A stretch of 64,000 nt of DNA from Chitinophagaceae bacterium PMP191F (GCA_001302245.1 LGYU01000008.1:186001-250000); one strand, 5' to 3'. Positions 36,217 through 45,432 are shown, numbered from the stretch's first letter. Program-made: numbers and translations. Notes: generated by a model not told the origin, from the sequence alone.

Positions 36217-37119
36217 ATGAACCAACAAGTTGAAAGTTACAAACGTGCTACTGTTACCGGCGCGGTGTTCTCCATTGTAATACCGAGTTGGAATAATCTA
36301 CCGTTTTTAAAGCTGTGTATTGACAGTATCCGTAAAAATTCCACACATACGCACCAATTAATAGTGCATGTAAACGAAGGTTCTGACGGAACGCTGGAAT
36401 GGATAAAAACACAACCGGATATTGATTATACCTATAGCGCTACGAATATTGGTGTATGCTATGCACTCAACTTTGCAAGACACCTGGTATCTTCCGCTTA
36501 CCTTTTGTACCTGAATGATGATATGTACGTATGCCCGGAATGGGATGCAGCTTTGTATGAAGAAGTACAACGTATTGGTCATAAATATTTTTTTGTTTCC
36601 GGAACAGCTATTGAGCCTTTACCGCAAAGCAATTGTGCTATTGGTAAAGATTACGGTACTGAGATAGAGAATTTTAGGGAATCTGCTTTGTTGAAGGAGT
36701 ATGCCACTTTGCCTATGAGCGACTGGCAGGGGGCAACCTGGCCGCCGAATGTGGTGCATATTGATGTTTGGGATATGGTAGGCGGTTATAGTATTGAATT
36801 TTCACCCGGTATGTATTCCGATCCTGATTTTTCCATGAAACTGTGGCAACTGGGTGTACGCGAGTTTAAAGGAGTGAGCAAAAGCAGGGTATATCATTTT
36901 GGATCCAAATCTGTAAAAAGAGTGGCCAGGAACAAAGGATATTACCAGTTCATCAATAAATGGGGAATCACCTCCAGTACGCTAACCAAGCATTACCTGC
37001 ACCGGGGAAGTCGTTTTGATGGAAAGCTGAATGAGCCCTCACTGTCGTGGACATTGCGGGTAAAGAATCTTATAAAACGGGTAACCGGTTCTTTTAATAA
37101 ACAATACGATGCGGCATAG
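36217..37119 (+). CDS. Glycosyltransferase family 2 protein
   Basis: 300 residues. The GT-A fold begins FSIVIPSWNNLPFLKLCIDS. The nucleotide-sugar site includes the DxD-like LYLNDDMYV and the acceptor-side region ends in YSIEFSPGMYSDPDFSMKL. No membrane helix is seen, so it acts at the cytoplasmic face, adding a sugar to a lipid- or polysaccharide-linked acceptor. It is convergent with meaB and only 2 bp separate the stops. Three further GT2 genes lie on the other strand, suggesting a surface-glycan region. Confidence 0.88.
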   Translation: MNQQVESYKRATVTGAVFSIVIPSWNNLPFLKLCIDSIRKNSTHTHQLIVHVNEGSDGTLEWIKTQPDIDYTYSATNIGVCYALNFARHLVSSAYLLYLNDDMYVCPEWDAALYEEVQRIGHKYFFVSGTAIEPLPQSNCAIGKDYGTEIENFRESALLKEYATLPMSDWQGATWPPNVVHIDVWDMVGGYSIEFSPGMYSDPDFSMKLWQLGVREFKGVSKSRVYHFGSKSVKRVARNKGYYQFINKWGITSSTLTKHYLHRGSRFDGKLNEPSLSWTLRVKNLIKRVTGSFNKQYDAA

Positions 37120-37121
37120 CA

Positions 37122-38045
37122 TCAGTAACCGGAAATAAACCGGTACAGGTTAAACCGATGCTGTTGAACTTCGTGTGCTATAGCCTGTTGCAGCTTTTGT
37201 TTGCTGATGTCTTTCATTCTTTTTTGTTGCAACAGGTAATAGGCTCGTTCTGCCAGTAACCATGCCTTGCGTGTAATATCCTGCTGACCGGAGCCCAGCC
37301 ACAAAGCAATTTTTTCGCATAGTTCTGCAACACCCTTTTTTTCAGAAGCGATGGTTTTTATAATAGCAACTTCCTGTTGGTGGGTGGCAAAAGTGGGGGC
37401 CAGCATCAGGCGTAGATTTTTTACAAACCTGTCTGCATCGGGCCTGTCAGCTTTGTTAACCACAAAAATGTCTGCTATTTCCATTAAACCAGCTTTCATG
37501 GTCTGTACTTCATCACCACCTTCGGGTACTGTTACTACCACGGTCACATCTGCCAGTCCTGCAATTTCCACTTCACTTTGCCCTACACCAACGGTTTCTA
37601 CAATAATATAATCAAACGCTGCGGCTTTCATCAGTTCGCAGATCTCAATGATCTTTGGATGCAATCCTCCCAATGAACCACGACTGGCCAGTGAGCGGAT
37701 ATAAACCAGCGGATGATTGTACCACTGGCTCATACGGATACGGTCGCCCAACAGTGCGCCCAGGTTGAAAGGTGAAGAAGGGTCCACACACAATACCCCT
37801 GTTTTTTTGTTGTGCCGCACCAGTTCTTCTATCAGGGCATCAGTCAGCGTACTTTTACCTGCACCCGGAGGGCCGGTAATACCAATGATTTTTGTTGTAT
37901 CGTTGTACGGCAATAAAGACAACAGTTGTTCATACCCCGCCACTTCGTTTTCCAGTAACGAAATACAACGCGACAGGCTTTTTACAGAACCTTCCTGTAT
38001 CTGCTGAATAAAAAGCTTCCAGTCTGTATTGGGCCGTGTATGCAT
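37122..38045 (-). CDS. meaB: Methylmalonyl-CoA mutase-associated GTPase MeaB
   Basis: 307 residues of the ArgK/MeaB G3E GTPase family. Walker A is GITGPPGAGKSTLTDALIEE (G58-S65). Further motifs are VLCVDPSSPFNLGALLGDRI, VETVGVGQSEVEI and VVNKADRPDADR. MeaB protects and gates the adenosylcobalamin-dependent methylmalonyl-CoA mutase. The mutase genes, usually adjacent, are absent from this window; instead meaB is the last gene of an operon with three glycosyltransferases (6-bp gap). The fit to the family is strong. Confidence 0.94.
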   Translation of the reverse strand: MHTRPNTDWKLFIQQIQEGSVKSLSRCISLLENEVAGYEQLLSLLPYNDTTKIIGITGPPGAGKSTLTDALIEELVRHNKKTGVLCVDPSSPFNLGALLGDRIRMSQWYNHPLVYIRSLASRGSLGGLHPKIIEICELMKAAAFDYIIVETVGVGQSEVEIAGLADVTVVVTVPEGGDEVQTMKAGLMEIADIFVVNKADRPDADRFVKNLRLMLAPTFATHQQEVAIIKTIASEKKGVAELCEKIALWLGSGQQDITRKAWLLAERAYYLLQQKRMKDISKQKLQQAIAHEVQQHRFNLYRFISGY

Positions 38046-38051
38046 GTCCGT

Positions 38052-38843
38052 TTATAAATATTGATCAATGCCTTTGGTACAATATGCCTTTTTACCGGCA
38101 ATGGCCTGTTGTACAAGCTCATCGTTCTGCAACAGTTTACTGCGATCGTATTCTTTATGATACAGGTGGTATACAATGCCCTGCAATTTAAAAAATACAC
38201 GTTTGATGCCTGTATTGTATAGTCGTATCACCAGTTCTGTATCTTCCCGGCCCCAGCCATATATCTCTTCGTTGTAGCCGTTTACCGCTACAATATCTTT
38301 TTTCCAGAACGACATATTACATCCGCGCAGGTTGTACAGGCCTTTTTCTTTTTTGAACACGCCGATGGTACGCGCCAGGGAGGGTAAATGTATTCCGTTG
38401 AAATGATTCTTCACTCCTTTGGTGAACAAGGAAAAATGCTTTCGTTGATGCCGCAACAGTTCCTGCGACAGTGTTTCATCCAGCAATACCCTGCTGCCGC
38501 CTATAAAATATCCAGGTCTGGCAGCAAGTACATGATCGCGCATAAAATGCGGATGCAGGATCAGGTCGCCGTCAATCTGCACCAGGTAATCGCCGGTAGC
38601 TGCGGCCATTGCTTTGTTGCGGATCTTTCCCAGTTGAAATCCTTCATCGGGTTGCCATATATGTTTTACTGGTACGGGTAGTTTTTGCTGAAATGATTGC
38701 ACCAGCTTCAGTGTTTCATCGGTAGAACCATCATCAGCAATGATGATCTCCGAGGGCATCAGGTGCTGCTCTTGTATGCTGGTAAGGCAGAGTGCAAGCG
38801 CCTGCGGCCAGTTATAGGTGGCAATAATCAATGAGGTACGCAA
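38052..38843 (-). CDS. Glycosyltransferase family 2 protein with galactosyltransferase-type C-terminal part
   Basis: 263 residues. SLIIATYNWPQALALCLTSI opens the GT2 fold; IIADDGSTDETLK and VQIDGDLILH give the nucleotide-sugar and DxD sites. NLRGCNMSFWKKDIVAVNGY and GWGREDTELVIRL match the Glyco_transf_7C motif of galactosyltransferases. The start is TTG at 38843; no ATG is available before the conserved N-terminus. The upstream gene ends 9 bp before it and meaB starts 6 bp after. Probably builds lipopolysaccharide or capsule. Confidence 0.87.
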   Translation of the reverse strand: MRTSLIIATYNWPQALALCLTSIQEQHLMPSEIIIADDGSTDETLKLVQSFQQKLPVPVKHIWQPDEGFQLGKIRNKAMAAATGDYLVQIDGDLILHPHFMRDHVLAARPGYFIGGSRVLLDETLSQELLRHQRKHFSLFTKGVKNHFNGIHLPSLARTIGVFKKEKGLYNLRGCNMSFWKKDIVAVNGYNEEIYGWGREDTELVIRLYNTGIKRVFFKLQGIVYHLYHKEYDRSKLLQNDELVQQAIAGKKAYCTKGIDQYL

Positions 38844-38852
38844 TGGTTCGTA

Positions 38853-39608
38853 TTATTTGGTGCGACAAATCTCCCATAATTTAATGTATTTCAGAAAAGT
38901 GCCATGTGCATTCTGAACAGCCAGTATAAATCCGTGCATGCCATCCAGGAAGCCTCTTTTCAGAATATAGGAACGAAAGAACGCAAAAAGCGGGTTTACT
39001 ACAATTTTAAATGCAGAGGCTTTGCGACCGCTGCGGTACATATTGTCTGCTGCCAGTGACGTATACTTATTGGCTTTGTTGATATGCTCTGCAATGCGGT
39101 AATAGGTATAATGCAGCAGTTTGCCGGGCAGCACCGTTACCGGGATACCCGCTACCGTATTGAGTGTTTCATGTACCAGCTCTGTATTCCAGGCGGCATC
39201 TTTCCGGTTGAACATGCGGATCTTCCTGTCAGGATACTCATCACCATGCTGAATGAATTTACCATAATAGTAATTCAGCCGATTGATCATATACAGTCCT
39301 TTCAATCCTTGTTTTTTGGCATCAAGAATGGATTGTATCAACCTGTCGTCCAATTCTTCATCTGCGTCGAGTGACAGGATATAGTCGTTTGCCGCCATGG
39401 CATTACCCAGGTTTTTCTGTGGACCAAAACCACTCCATTCATGTTGTACAATAGTTACGTCTTCGCGTTTGCAGATGGCAACGGTATCGTCGGTAGAATA
39501 GGAGTCTACAATAATAATCTCTTCGGCCACAGTTTTTAACGAAGCAATGCACCGTTGTATATTCCGGCCTTCGTTGTAGGTGATCACCACTGCTGTAATG
39601 GCATCCAT
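38853..39608 (-). CDS. Glycosyltransferase family 2 protein (WaaE/KdtX-like)
   Basis: 251 residues. The N-terminus AVVITYNEGRNIQRCIASLK, then IIVDSYSTDDTVAI, WSGFGPQKNLGNAMA and LSLDADEELDD, is the pattern of the LPS-core beta-glucosyltransferases (WaaE/KdtX). The C-terminal FFRSYILKRGFLDGMHGFIL is also typical of that group. It probably transfers glucose to a heptose or inner-core sugar on the cytoplasmic face, although the acceptor in Bacteroidota is not known. Central gene of the minus-strand GT operon. Confidence 0.88.
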   Translation of the reverse strand: MDAITAVVITYNEGRNIQRCIASLKTVAEEIIIVDSYSTDDTVAICKREDVTIVQHEWSGFGPQKNLGNAMAANDYILSLDADEELDDRLIQSILDAKKQGLKGLYMINRLNYYYGKFIQHGDEYPDRKIRMFNRKDAAWNTELVHETLNTVAGIPVTVLPGKLLHYTYYRIAEHINKANKYTSLAADNMYRSGRKASAFKIVVNPLFAFFRSYILKRGFLDGMHGFILAVQNAHGTFLKYIKLWEICRTK

Positions 39609-39634
39609 AAGCTATTGTTTTTGGTACCGGGTGT

Positions 39635-40513
39635 TTATGAACGAAGGATTCTGTAGTTTCTGTAATCAAACAGCCTTTTGCCTGTTTTTTTCTCGATAAA
39701 ATACAACAACCATCCTTTCAGGCCAAAGCGTTTTACGCCGGTATCCAGTTTTATTTTCCAGTTCTGCCGTTGAATGCGGTCGTGCATAACCGCCGGATGG
39801 GTTCCGGTGAATCTTTCCAGTGAATCAAACTCATTACCGTAATCAAAGAAATCGTCTGACTTCAGTTGCTGCTCCCATTCTTCATCATCCTGCCAGAAAC
39901 GACTTACATTCTTTTGTTTCTGTTTCATCAATGCAGGGCTTTTAACCCATCCGTAATGATATACCCAGGCATTAATGGGTTTTACCCAGAGCTTCTGACC
40001 GTTCTTTTTAAATCCCTGGGCATCGCGGTAAGCATAAATATTTTTATCATTCCTGATAATGCGGATCTCGCGGTTGTACCAGCGGCGGCTATCGCCTACA
40101 TAATCGTAGGTGCCGTAGAAATGTGTATAGTTAAAAAGTAGTCCTTCTACCCGTTGATCGTCCTTGTATTTGCGGGCGGCTTCCAGTATGGCAGGATGAT
40201 ATTTTTCGTGGATCACTTCATCGGCCTGAATATAAAATGCCCAATCAGCATCGGGTGATATATGTGTAAAGGCTTTGTTGGTTTCAATTGCCAGTACTTC
40301 ACCACCTTTTCGTAAATTCATATCCCAGACAGAATACACAATACGGATTTTTTCGGACTGAATGGATTGGATCAGTGATACCGTATCATCATCGCCCGGA
40401 TCTACGCTTACAATCATTTCGTCCACCACCGGCAGTATGGAGCGGATGGCTTCGGTTATTGGATAATCATTGATAACCGCGTTCCTGATAATGGTAAATC
40501 CTGAAATTTTCAT
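39635..40513 (-). CDS. GT2-like glycosyltransferase
   Basis: 292 residues from ATG 40513 (MKISGFTIIRNAVINDYP); a start at 40549 would add 12 atypical residues. SGFTIIRNAV, PVVDEMIVSVDPGDDDT and WAFYIQADEVIH show a GT-A fold with QADE in place of the DxD site, as in a distinct GT2-like group. The conserved W/H-rich segment WVYHYGWVKSP lies in the acceptor half. It is the first gene of the four-gene minus-strand operon GT-GT-GT-meaB (gaps 26, 9 and 6 bp). Confidence 0.82.
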   Translation of the reverse strand: MKISGFTIIRNAVINDYPITEAIRSILPVVDEMIVSVDPGDDDTVSLIQSIQSEKIRIVYSVWDMNLRKGGEVLAIETNKAFTHISPDADWAFYIQADEVIHEKYHPAILEAARKYKDDQRVEGLLFNYTHFYGTYDYVGDSRRWYNREIRIIRNDKNIYAYRDAQGFKKNGQKLWVKPINAWVYHYGWVKSPALMKQKQKNVSRFWQDDEEWEQQLKSDDFFDYGNEFDSLERFTGTHPAVMHDRIQRQNWKIKLDTGVKRFGLKGWLLYFIEKKTGKRLFDYRNYRILRS

Positions 40514-40559
40514 GGTGTATTTTTCCGGTTCATGTGAACAGACTGTCAAATGACCGATG

Positions 40560-40567
40560 CAAAAATA
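40560..40567 (-). promoter_or_regulatory. Candidate -7 box of the glycosyltransferase operon
   Basis: TATTTTTG on the minus strand matches TAnnTTTG, 46 nt before the ATG at 40513. A -33 element is not seen. Confidence 0.33.
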
Positions 40568-40633
40568 ACTTAATGCTGTTCATTTTTAGGTATTTGTTCT
40601 CAATGAGACAGATTACTTTTAATTCATCACGCA

Positions 40634-41284
40634 ATGACAAATTTTATTCCAATATTTCCACTGGGTATTGTGGTGTTTCCCGGCGAAAAAGTGCACCTGC
40701 ATATTTTTGAACCCCGGTACAAACAACTAGTCAATGAATGTTACGAAGCAGGCAAACTGTTTGGTATACCTACTGTGGTCAATGAGCGTGTACAGGAGAT
40801 GGGTACGCTGATACAGGTTACTGATATTGTACAAACCTATACCAATGGTGAAATGGATATTAAAGTGCAGGGTACAAAGATCTTCAGGGTACTGGAAGTT
40901 ATTAAAGAAGTTCCTGATAAGCTATACAGTGGTGCCATTGTCAATTACCTCGATAACCTGGAAGATGCCGGCAATCGTGAACTGATGCAGAAAGTTGTTG
41001 CAGGTATTAAGGAGCTGCACCGGCTGCTTGATATCAGCAAGGATTTTAAAAAAGCAGATCCTGAATTGCGTTCGTACGATGTGGCGCATCATGTGGGTAT
41101 GTCGCTGGAAGAGGAATACGAAGTTTTGGGCTTGCTGCGTGAAATACAGCGACAGGAATATATAAAAAGACATTTACAGAAAGTGTTGCCCATGTTGATG
41201 GAGATGGAACAACTGAAAGAAAAAGTAAAACTGAACGGCCATTTCCGCAATTTATCTGCTTTTGATCTGGACCTGGGCAGTTAA
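40634..41284 (+). CDS. LON peptidase substrate-binding domain protein
   Basis: 216 residues consisting of an isolated Lon N-terminal domain: IPIFPLGIVVFPGEKVHLHI, then FEPRYKQLVNEC and GTLIQVTDIVQTYTNGEMD. There is no ATPase or protease part, and none follows downstream, so this is a stand-alone family member rather than a truncated Lon. The C-terminal ~90 residues are helical. Such proteins are thought to bind substrates or partners; the role is unknown. The type III pantothenate kinase gene follows. Confidence 0.88.
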   Translation: MTNFIPIFPLGIVVFPGEKVHLHIFEPRYKQLVNECYEAGKLFGIPTVVNERVQEMGTLIQVTDIVQTYTNGEMDIKVQGTKIFRVLEVIKEVPDKLYSGAIVNYLDNLEDAGNRELMQKVVAGIKELHRLLDISKDFKKADPELRSYDVAHHVGMSLEEEYEVLGLLREIQRQEYIKRHLQKVLPMLMEMEQLKEKVKLNGHFRNLSAFDLDLGS

Positions 41285-41370
41285 GCAGTTTTTTCTATTC
41301 AACCTAATTGTTGCATTTTTGAGTTTTGCAGGGTGTTAAAAAATGCCCTGCACATCCAAAACTTTTCATT

Positions 41371-42102
41371 TTGACGCAAACAACCCTTTGCTTCGATTTC
41401 GGCAATACCCGGCTGAAATGTGCTGTTTTTGCAGAAAGTACATTACAACAGGTGCTGGTGCTCGAAAACGATCGCGATGCAACCATACAAGAACTGTTGG
41501 AACGTTTTCACCCCACACATTCCATTCTTTCGTCTGTTATTCATCACAATCCCAATATGGAAAGCATGCTGGCTGAGCATACTGCTTTTCATAAACTTGA
41601 TCACCAGTCGCGCATACCGGTTACAACTCCTGTGGGTAAACCGCAGGATATTGGCGCCGACAGGCTGGCACTGGTAGTGGCGGCTGCCACACTTTTTCCC
41701 GGTAAGAACAACCTGGTGGTAGCGTTGGGTACTGCCATTACCTACAATTTTGTGAATAAATATGCCCAATTCCTGGGCGGAGGCATTTCACCCGGAATGG
41801 AACTGCGTTTAAAATCACTACATGAGCATACGGCCAAACTGCCGTTGGTGAAAAAAGACTGGAATTTTCCGCTGGTAGGATATGATACACGAACCAACAT
41901 CCTGAGCGGGGTGATCCTGGGGATGGCAAAGGAAATTGACGGAATGATCAGCCTGTACCAGGAAAAATATCACAACCTGAACGTGATCCTTACCGGGGGT
42001 GATACGGAGCATTTTGCCTCACATCTCAACAATCCTATTATTCCGGACGCCGATCTGATCTACAAGGGCTTATACGCTATTTGCGAATATAATGTTACAT
42101 AA
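41371..42102 (+). CDS. coaX: Type III pantothenate kinase
   Basis: 243 residues from a TTG start at 41371 (TQTTLCFDFGNTRLK). The frame extends to a TTG at 41326, but the extra residues are not family-like. DFGNTRLKCAVF is the phosphate-binding DxGNT motif. IGADRLALVVAA and LGTAITYNFVNKYAQFLGGG follow; the usual Asp after GTAIT is replaced by YN, as in other Bacteroidota members. It phosphorylates pantothenate, the first step of coenzyme A synthesis. This class is not feedback-inhibited by CoA. The gene precedes lptC by 151 bp. Confidence 0.9.
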   Translation: MTQTTLCFDFGNTRLKCAVFAESTLQQVLVLENDRDATIQELLERFHPTHSILSSVIHHNPNMESMLAEHTAFHKLDHQSRIPVTTPVGKPQDIGADRLALVVAAATLFPGKNNLVVALGTAITYNFVNKYAQFLGGGISPGMELRLKSLHEHTAKLPLVKKDWNFPLVGYDTRTNILSGVILGMAKEIDGMISLYQEKYHNLNVILTGGDTEHFASHLNNPIIPDADLIYKGLYAICEYNVT

Positions 42103-42253
42103 CTGCTGTTACTACCGTTTTAGTAGGTAAAAACCGGAGGGGTGATTATCTTCGCGGCGAGATTTTTCAAAAAGCGCATGTTTTTGCAGATTCCGTTGCC
42201 TGGAAGTTGCTGAAGCGATGGATGATGCGCAAGTTTGAATTAAGTATAACCTG

Positions 42254-42832
42254 ATGCACGCTGTTATTTTAAAATATTCTGGCAGAATGGCAGCTCTTTT
42301 ATTGGGCTGCTGTTTGTTTCTGCAGGCCTGTGAAAACGACCCCAAAGATGTGGAAGGCGCTTTTCGCAAACAGGTGGCTGTGGAAGAAGCCTTCAAGGTA
42401 GAAAGCTTTATGAGCCAGGATGGCAAAGTAAAGGCAAAGCTTACGGCACCCTATATGGTGCGTTCGCAGGCAGACTCCTCTTACCTTGAATTTCCCCGTA
42501 CAGTACATGTTGATTTCTACAAAGACTCTGTTACTATTGAAACCATACTGGATGCACGTTATGCAAAGTACATGGAGTATATGAGCAAGGTACTGCTGCG
42601 TGATAGTGTGGTGGTGATCAACCGGCTTACTGGTGATACACTGCGTACGCAGGAACTGTGGTGGGACCAGAACAAACAGGAGTTTTATACTGATAAACCC
42701 TGTCACATCAACCAGCGTTTGGGAACCAACTTTGCACAGGATGGATTACGTGCCGCGCAGAACCTTAGTTGGTATGAGTTTAAAAAGAATTCAGGTACCC
42801 GCCTGGTACCTCAGGATGGTATGCCACAGTAG
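42254..42832 (+). CDS. lptC: LPS export system periplasmic protein LptC
   Basis: 192 residues. The N-terminus ends in a lipobox (LFLQAC), so it is a lipoprotein rather than the single-helix form of enteric LptC. The mature part has the LptC/OstA pattern: FKVESFMSQDGKVKAKLTAP, SSYLEFPRTVHVDFYKDS, ILDARYAKYMEYMSKVLLRD and ELWWDQNKQEFYTDKP. LptC bridges the inner-membrane LptBFG exporter and the periplasmic LptA. The other lpt genes are not in the window. Confidence 0.88.
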   Translation: MHAVILKYSGRMAALLLGCCLFLQACENDPKDVEGAFRKQVAVEEAFKVESFMSQDGKVKAKLTAPYMVRSQADSSYLEFPRTVHVDFYKDSVTIETILDARYAKYMEYMSKVLLRDSVVVINRLTGDTLRTQELWWDQNKQEFYTDKPCHINQRLGTNFAQDGLRAAQNLSWYEFKKNSGTRLVPQDGMPQ

Positions 42833-42872
42833 TACCATGATCATTGCTGAGTTTTCATGGCTGTTTTAGTAT

Positions 42873-42892
42873 GGATTGTTTTTAGACAATCC
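42873..42892 (+). terminator. Weak hairpin downstream of lptC
   Basis: GGATTGT (42873-42879) and ACAATCC (42886-42892) pair perfectly around TTTTAG. There is no T-run after it, so termination is doubtful. Confidence 0.3.
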
Positions 42893-42970
42893 TCAATAGC
42901 AGGTTGTTGTATTTTCATATTTTGTACACCGGACTTCAGTTTTTCTTTTCTGAATTAAAAAAATGTAACA

Positions 42971-43960
42971 ATGGAATATCGCAGACTAGGTCGTACCGGC
43001 CTTCAATTGAGTGTGCTGTCATTTGGCAGTTGGGTTACTTTTCACAAACAGATAGACGATAGTATTGCAGATACATTGATGGGCATTGCCTACGACAGGG
43101 GAGTTAACTTTTTTGACAATGCAGAAGTGTATGCGTTGGGTGAAAGCGAAAAAATGATGGGCCGAGTGTTGAAAAAGAAAGCCTGGGACCGTACCTCTTA
43201 CACTGTTTCCTCCAAAGCATATTTTGGCTGGCGCGGTAAAAATAACAAGCCCAACCAGACAGGACTGAGCCGCAAACATTTGTTTGAAGCCTGTCATGAA
43301 GCATTGCAACGTTTGCAAATGGATTACCTGGATCTTTTCTTTTGTCACCGTCCTGATACCACTGTGCCAATTGAGGAAGTAGTGTGGACCATGCACAACC
43401 TGATACAGCAGGGAAAAATATTGTATTGGGGAACCAGCCAGTGGAGTGGTGCCGAAATAATGGAAGCACACCGGGTGGCGCAGCAATACGGACTTATTGG
43501 CCCGTCAATGGAGCAGCCGCAATACAATATGTTTGAACGTTTCAAAATGGAACAGGATTATACACCTGTATTTCAGAATGTAGGGCTGGGCACTACTATC
43601 TGGAGTCCGCTGGCAGCTGGTTTTCTTACCGGTAAATACCTGGAAGGAATTCCGGAAGATTCGAGGCTGGCTATAAAAGGCTTTGACTGGCTGAAAGACA
43701 GGTGGCTGCAGGACAACAAAGTTGAAAAGCTGAAACAACTGAAGCAACTGGCCGATGACATGCATGTGTCGCTGGCATCGCTGGCTATTGCGTGGACCAT
43801 TAAAAATCCCCATGTAACCACCGCAATACTGGGGGCAACCAAAAAGGAGCAACTGGAGCAGAACTTTACGGCACTGGATACTTTGCCGCTACTGACCCCG
43901 GAAGTAATGAACCGGATAGAAGATATTTTGCAGAACCGTCCTTTCCTGGATCTTGCATGA
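42971..43960 (+). CDS. Aldo/keto reductase (potassium channel beta-subunit-like)
   Basis: 329 residues forming a (beta/alpha)8 barrel. MEYRRLGRTGLQLSVLSFGS is the family start. The catalytic set is visible as the D and Y in FFDNAEVYALGESE, K in SSKAYFG and H in DLFFCHRPD. NADPH-binding residues lie in PQYNMFERFK and the C-terminal ILGATKKEQLEQNF. The pattern resembles the KCAB/YghZ-like subgroup. It reduces aldehydes or ketones; the substrate is unknown. A strong terminator follows. Confidence 0.92.
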   Translation: MEYRRLGRTGLQLSVLSFGSWVTFHKQIDDSIADTLMGIAYDRGVNFFDNAEVYALGESEKMMGRVLKKKAWDRTSYTVSSKAYFGWRGKNNKPNQTGLSRKHLFEACHEALQRLQMDYLDLFFCHRPDTTVPIEEVVWTMHNLIQQGKILYWGTSQWSGAEIMEAHRVAQQYGLIGPSMEQPQYNMFERFKMEQDYTPVFQNVGLGTTIWSPLAAGFLTGKYLEGIPEDSRLAIKGFDWLKDRWLQDNKVEKLKQLKQLADDMHVSLASLAIAWTIKNPHVTTAILGATKKEQLEQNFTALDTLPLLTPEVMNRIEDILQNRPFLDLA

Positions 43961-44004
43961 TCTAGATTGAAACTGATTGATTTTCAGAAATATATGGTCT
44001 TTTT

Positions 44005-44029
44005 AAAACCCGCTTCAAGGCGGGTTTTT
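44005..44029 (+). terminator. Intrinsic terminator of the aldo/keto reductase gene
   Basis: AAAACCCGC (44005-44013) pairs perfectly with GCGGGTTTT (44020-44028), 6-nt loop, T-rich end. It lies inside the upstream extension of the sigma-factor frame, which argues for the later sigma start. Confidence 0.85.
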
Positions 44030-44113
44030 CTTTCCCCGGAAAAAAATGAAAAAAATCCGTCCTTTATATTCCAACCTTTTTTCTTTTTCCTGCTCTTATT
44101 AACAGAAAGGCAT

Positions 44114-44665
44114 TTGGAACAGGCAATACACATACTAACAGCAAACGTGAGAAAGGCAATACAGGGCAATGAGCTTGCCCGTGCACACCTGTACCAGCAG
44201 TTTGCCGGAAAAATGATGAGTATTTGTGTTCGTATGACAGGCAACCGCAATGATGCCCAGGATGCCCTGCAGGATGCGTTTATTATTGCTTTCAACAACC
44301 TGCATCAACTAAAAGAAACCCGGTTGTTTGAACCCTGGCTGCGGAAAATTGTGGTGAATGAATGTATAAAACATACCAACAACCGTGTACACTGGAGCGA
44401 TATGAATGATAGTATGGCAGATATGCCGGAAGACAGTGACAGTGAATGGCTGCAGGTACTGAGTTTTGAGCAGATACACAACGAAATTAAAAATCTGCCC
44501 GATGGTTGTCGCGAAGTGTTTAACCTGTATGTAATAGAAGATTATTCGCACCAGCAGATTGCAGATGTACTGAGCGTAACCGAATCAACATCCAAAAGCC
44601 AGTACCACCGTGCAAGAAAGCTATTAAAAGAACGATTAACAAAACAGTTGATACATCATGGATAA
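44114..44665 (+). CDS. RNA polymerase ECF sigma factor
   Basis: 183 residues from a TTG at 44114 preceded by AGAAAGG. The frame stays open to 43967, but that part spans the terminator of the previous gene. Sigma region 2 is seen in DAQDALQDAFIIAFNNLHQL and RLFEPWLRKIVVNECI. Region 4 is LPDGCREVFNLYVIEDYSHQ followed by QIADVLSVTESTSKSQYHRA. It directs RNA polymerase to a small regulon. The stop overlaps the start of the next gene by 8 bp; that gene encodes a membrane protein that is probably its anti-sigma factor. Confidence 0.9.
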   Translation: MEQAIHILTANVRKAIQGNELARAHLYQQFAGKMMSICVRMTGNRNDAQDALQDAFIIAFNNLHQLKETRLFEPWLRKIVVNECIKHTNNRVHWSDMNDSMADMPEDSDSEWLQVLSFEQIHNEIKNLPDGCREVFNLYVIEDYSHQQIADVLSVTESTSKSQYHRARKLLKERLTKQLIHHG

Positions 44666-45398
44666 TGTGAAAAAATATTTGCGTGAAAGAAGGGATGATC
44701 TGGATGTGGAGCCATTACCCGGAGACCATGTGTGGCAGCACATTGAAAAAAATATCCATACTAAAAAAGCTCCGGTAGTACGTTTGGCTGTAAAATGGAT
44801 GGCCGTTGCGGCTGTGGCATTGATCTTTTCAACAGTAGCTTATATCTATATACAACAAAAGCCATCTTCCGAATCAACGGTTGCTGCCATTCCTGGTAAG
44901 CCTGCAAAGGAAATACCCCCTGCAGTAGCGGCTGTGCCGCCTGCGCAGGCAGAAGAGCAGACCACTGCAGATAAAACGGAGCACAAAACACAAGAGCACC
45001 ATGTTGTAAAAGCGACCACTGCAAAAAAATCACGTAAGTCATCGCCCGCGGTAGCCACCACACCCAAATCTCCGGCAGAAGCGATGGAAGAAAGCTATGC
45101 GATGATTATCAATTACCAGTTAAAACGGGTGAACAGCATGCCTATCTATGCAGAAAATGCCGGCTATTTTCATTCTTTCAAAAAACAATGGCAACAGTTT
45201 CAGAAAGATGAGCAAAACATTATGCAGGATATTCAGACTATTGGTTTAAATGATAACCTGGTTGATCACCTGATTACACTGTATCAACAGAAACTGCAGT
45301 TGTTGAAACAGTTACAGACTGAGATCAGCAAGATGAATAACAGGGCCCGTAAAGCTTCTTTAACTGAAAAGCGCGAGCCTTCTTTTATGAATTTGTAA
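44658..45398 (+). CDS. Putative anti-sigma factor, single-pass membrane protein
   Basis: 246 residues: a cytoplasmic N-terminus (~40 residues, LPGDHVWQHIEKNIHTKK), one transmembrane helix at ~45-67 (WMAVAAVALIFSTVAYIYI), a disordered Ala/Pro/Lys-rich stretch (~70-140) and a helical C-terminal domain (IINYQLKRVNSMPIYAENAG, then coiled-coil LYQQKLQLLKQLQTEI). It has no recognisable zinc-binding anti-sigma motif. Role inferred from position: overlapping start with the ECF sigma gene and the topology of known anti-sigma factors. Confidence 0.75.
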   Translation: MDNVKKYLRERRDDLDVEPLPGDHVWQHIEKNIHTKKAPVVRLAVKWMAVAAVALIFSTVAYIYIQQKPSSESTVAAIPGKPAKEIPPAVAAVPPAQAEEQTTADKTEHKTQEHHVVKATTAKKSRKSSPAVATTPKSPAEAMEESYAMIINYQLKRVNSMPIYAENAGYFHSFKKQWQQFQKDEQNIMQDIQTIGLNDNLVDHLITLYQQKLQLLKQLQTEISKMNNRARKASLTEKREPSFMNL

Positions 45399-45432
45399 AC
45401 AGTATTTAAAAAAATTATAACTCACTAAAGCC

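Noticed and set aside
43967-44113. N-terminal extension of the ECF sigma factor
   Set aside because: It would translate the intrinsic terminator of the preceding gene and a run of Phe/Leu; the TTG at 44114 with AGAAAGG upstream fits sigma region 2 spacing.
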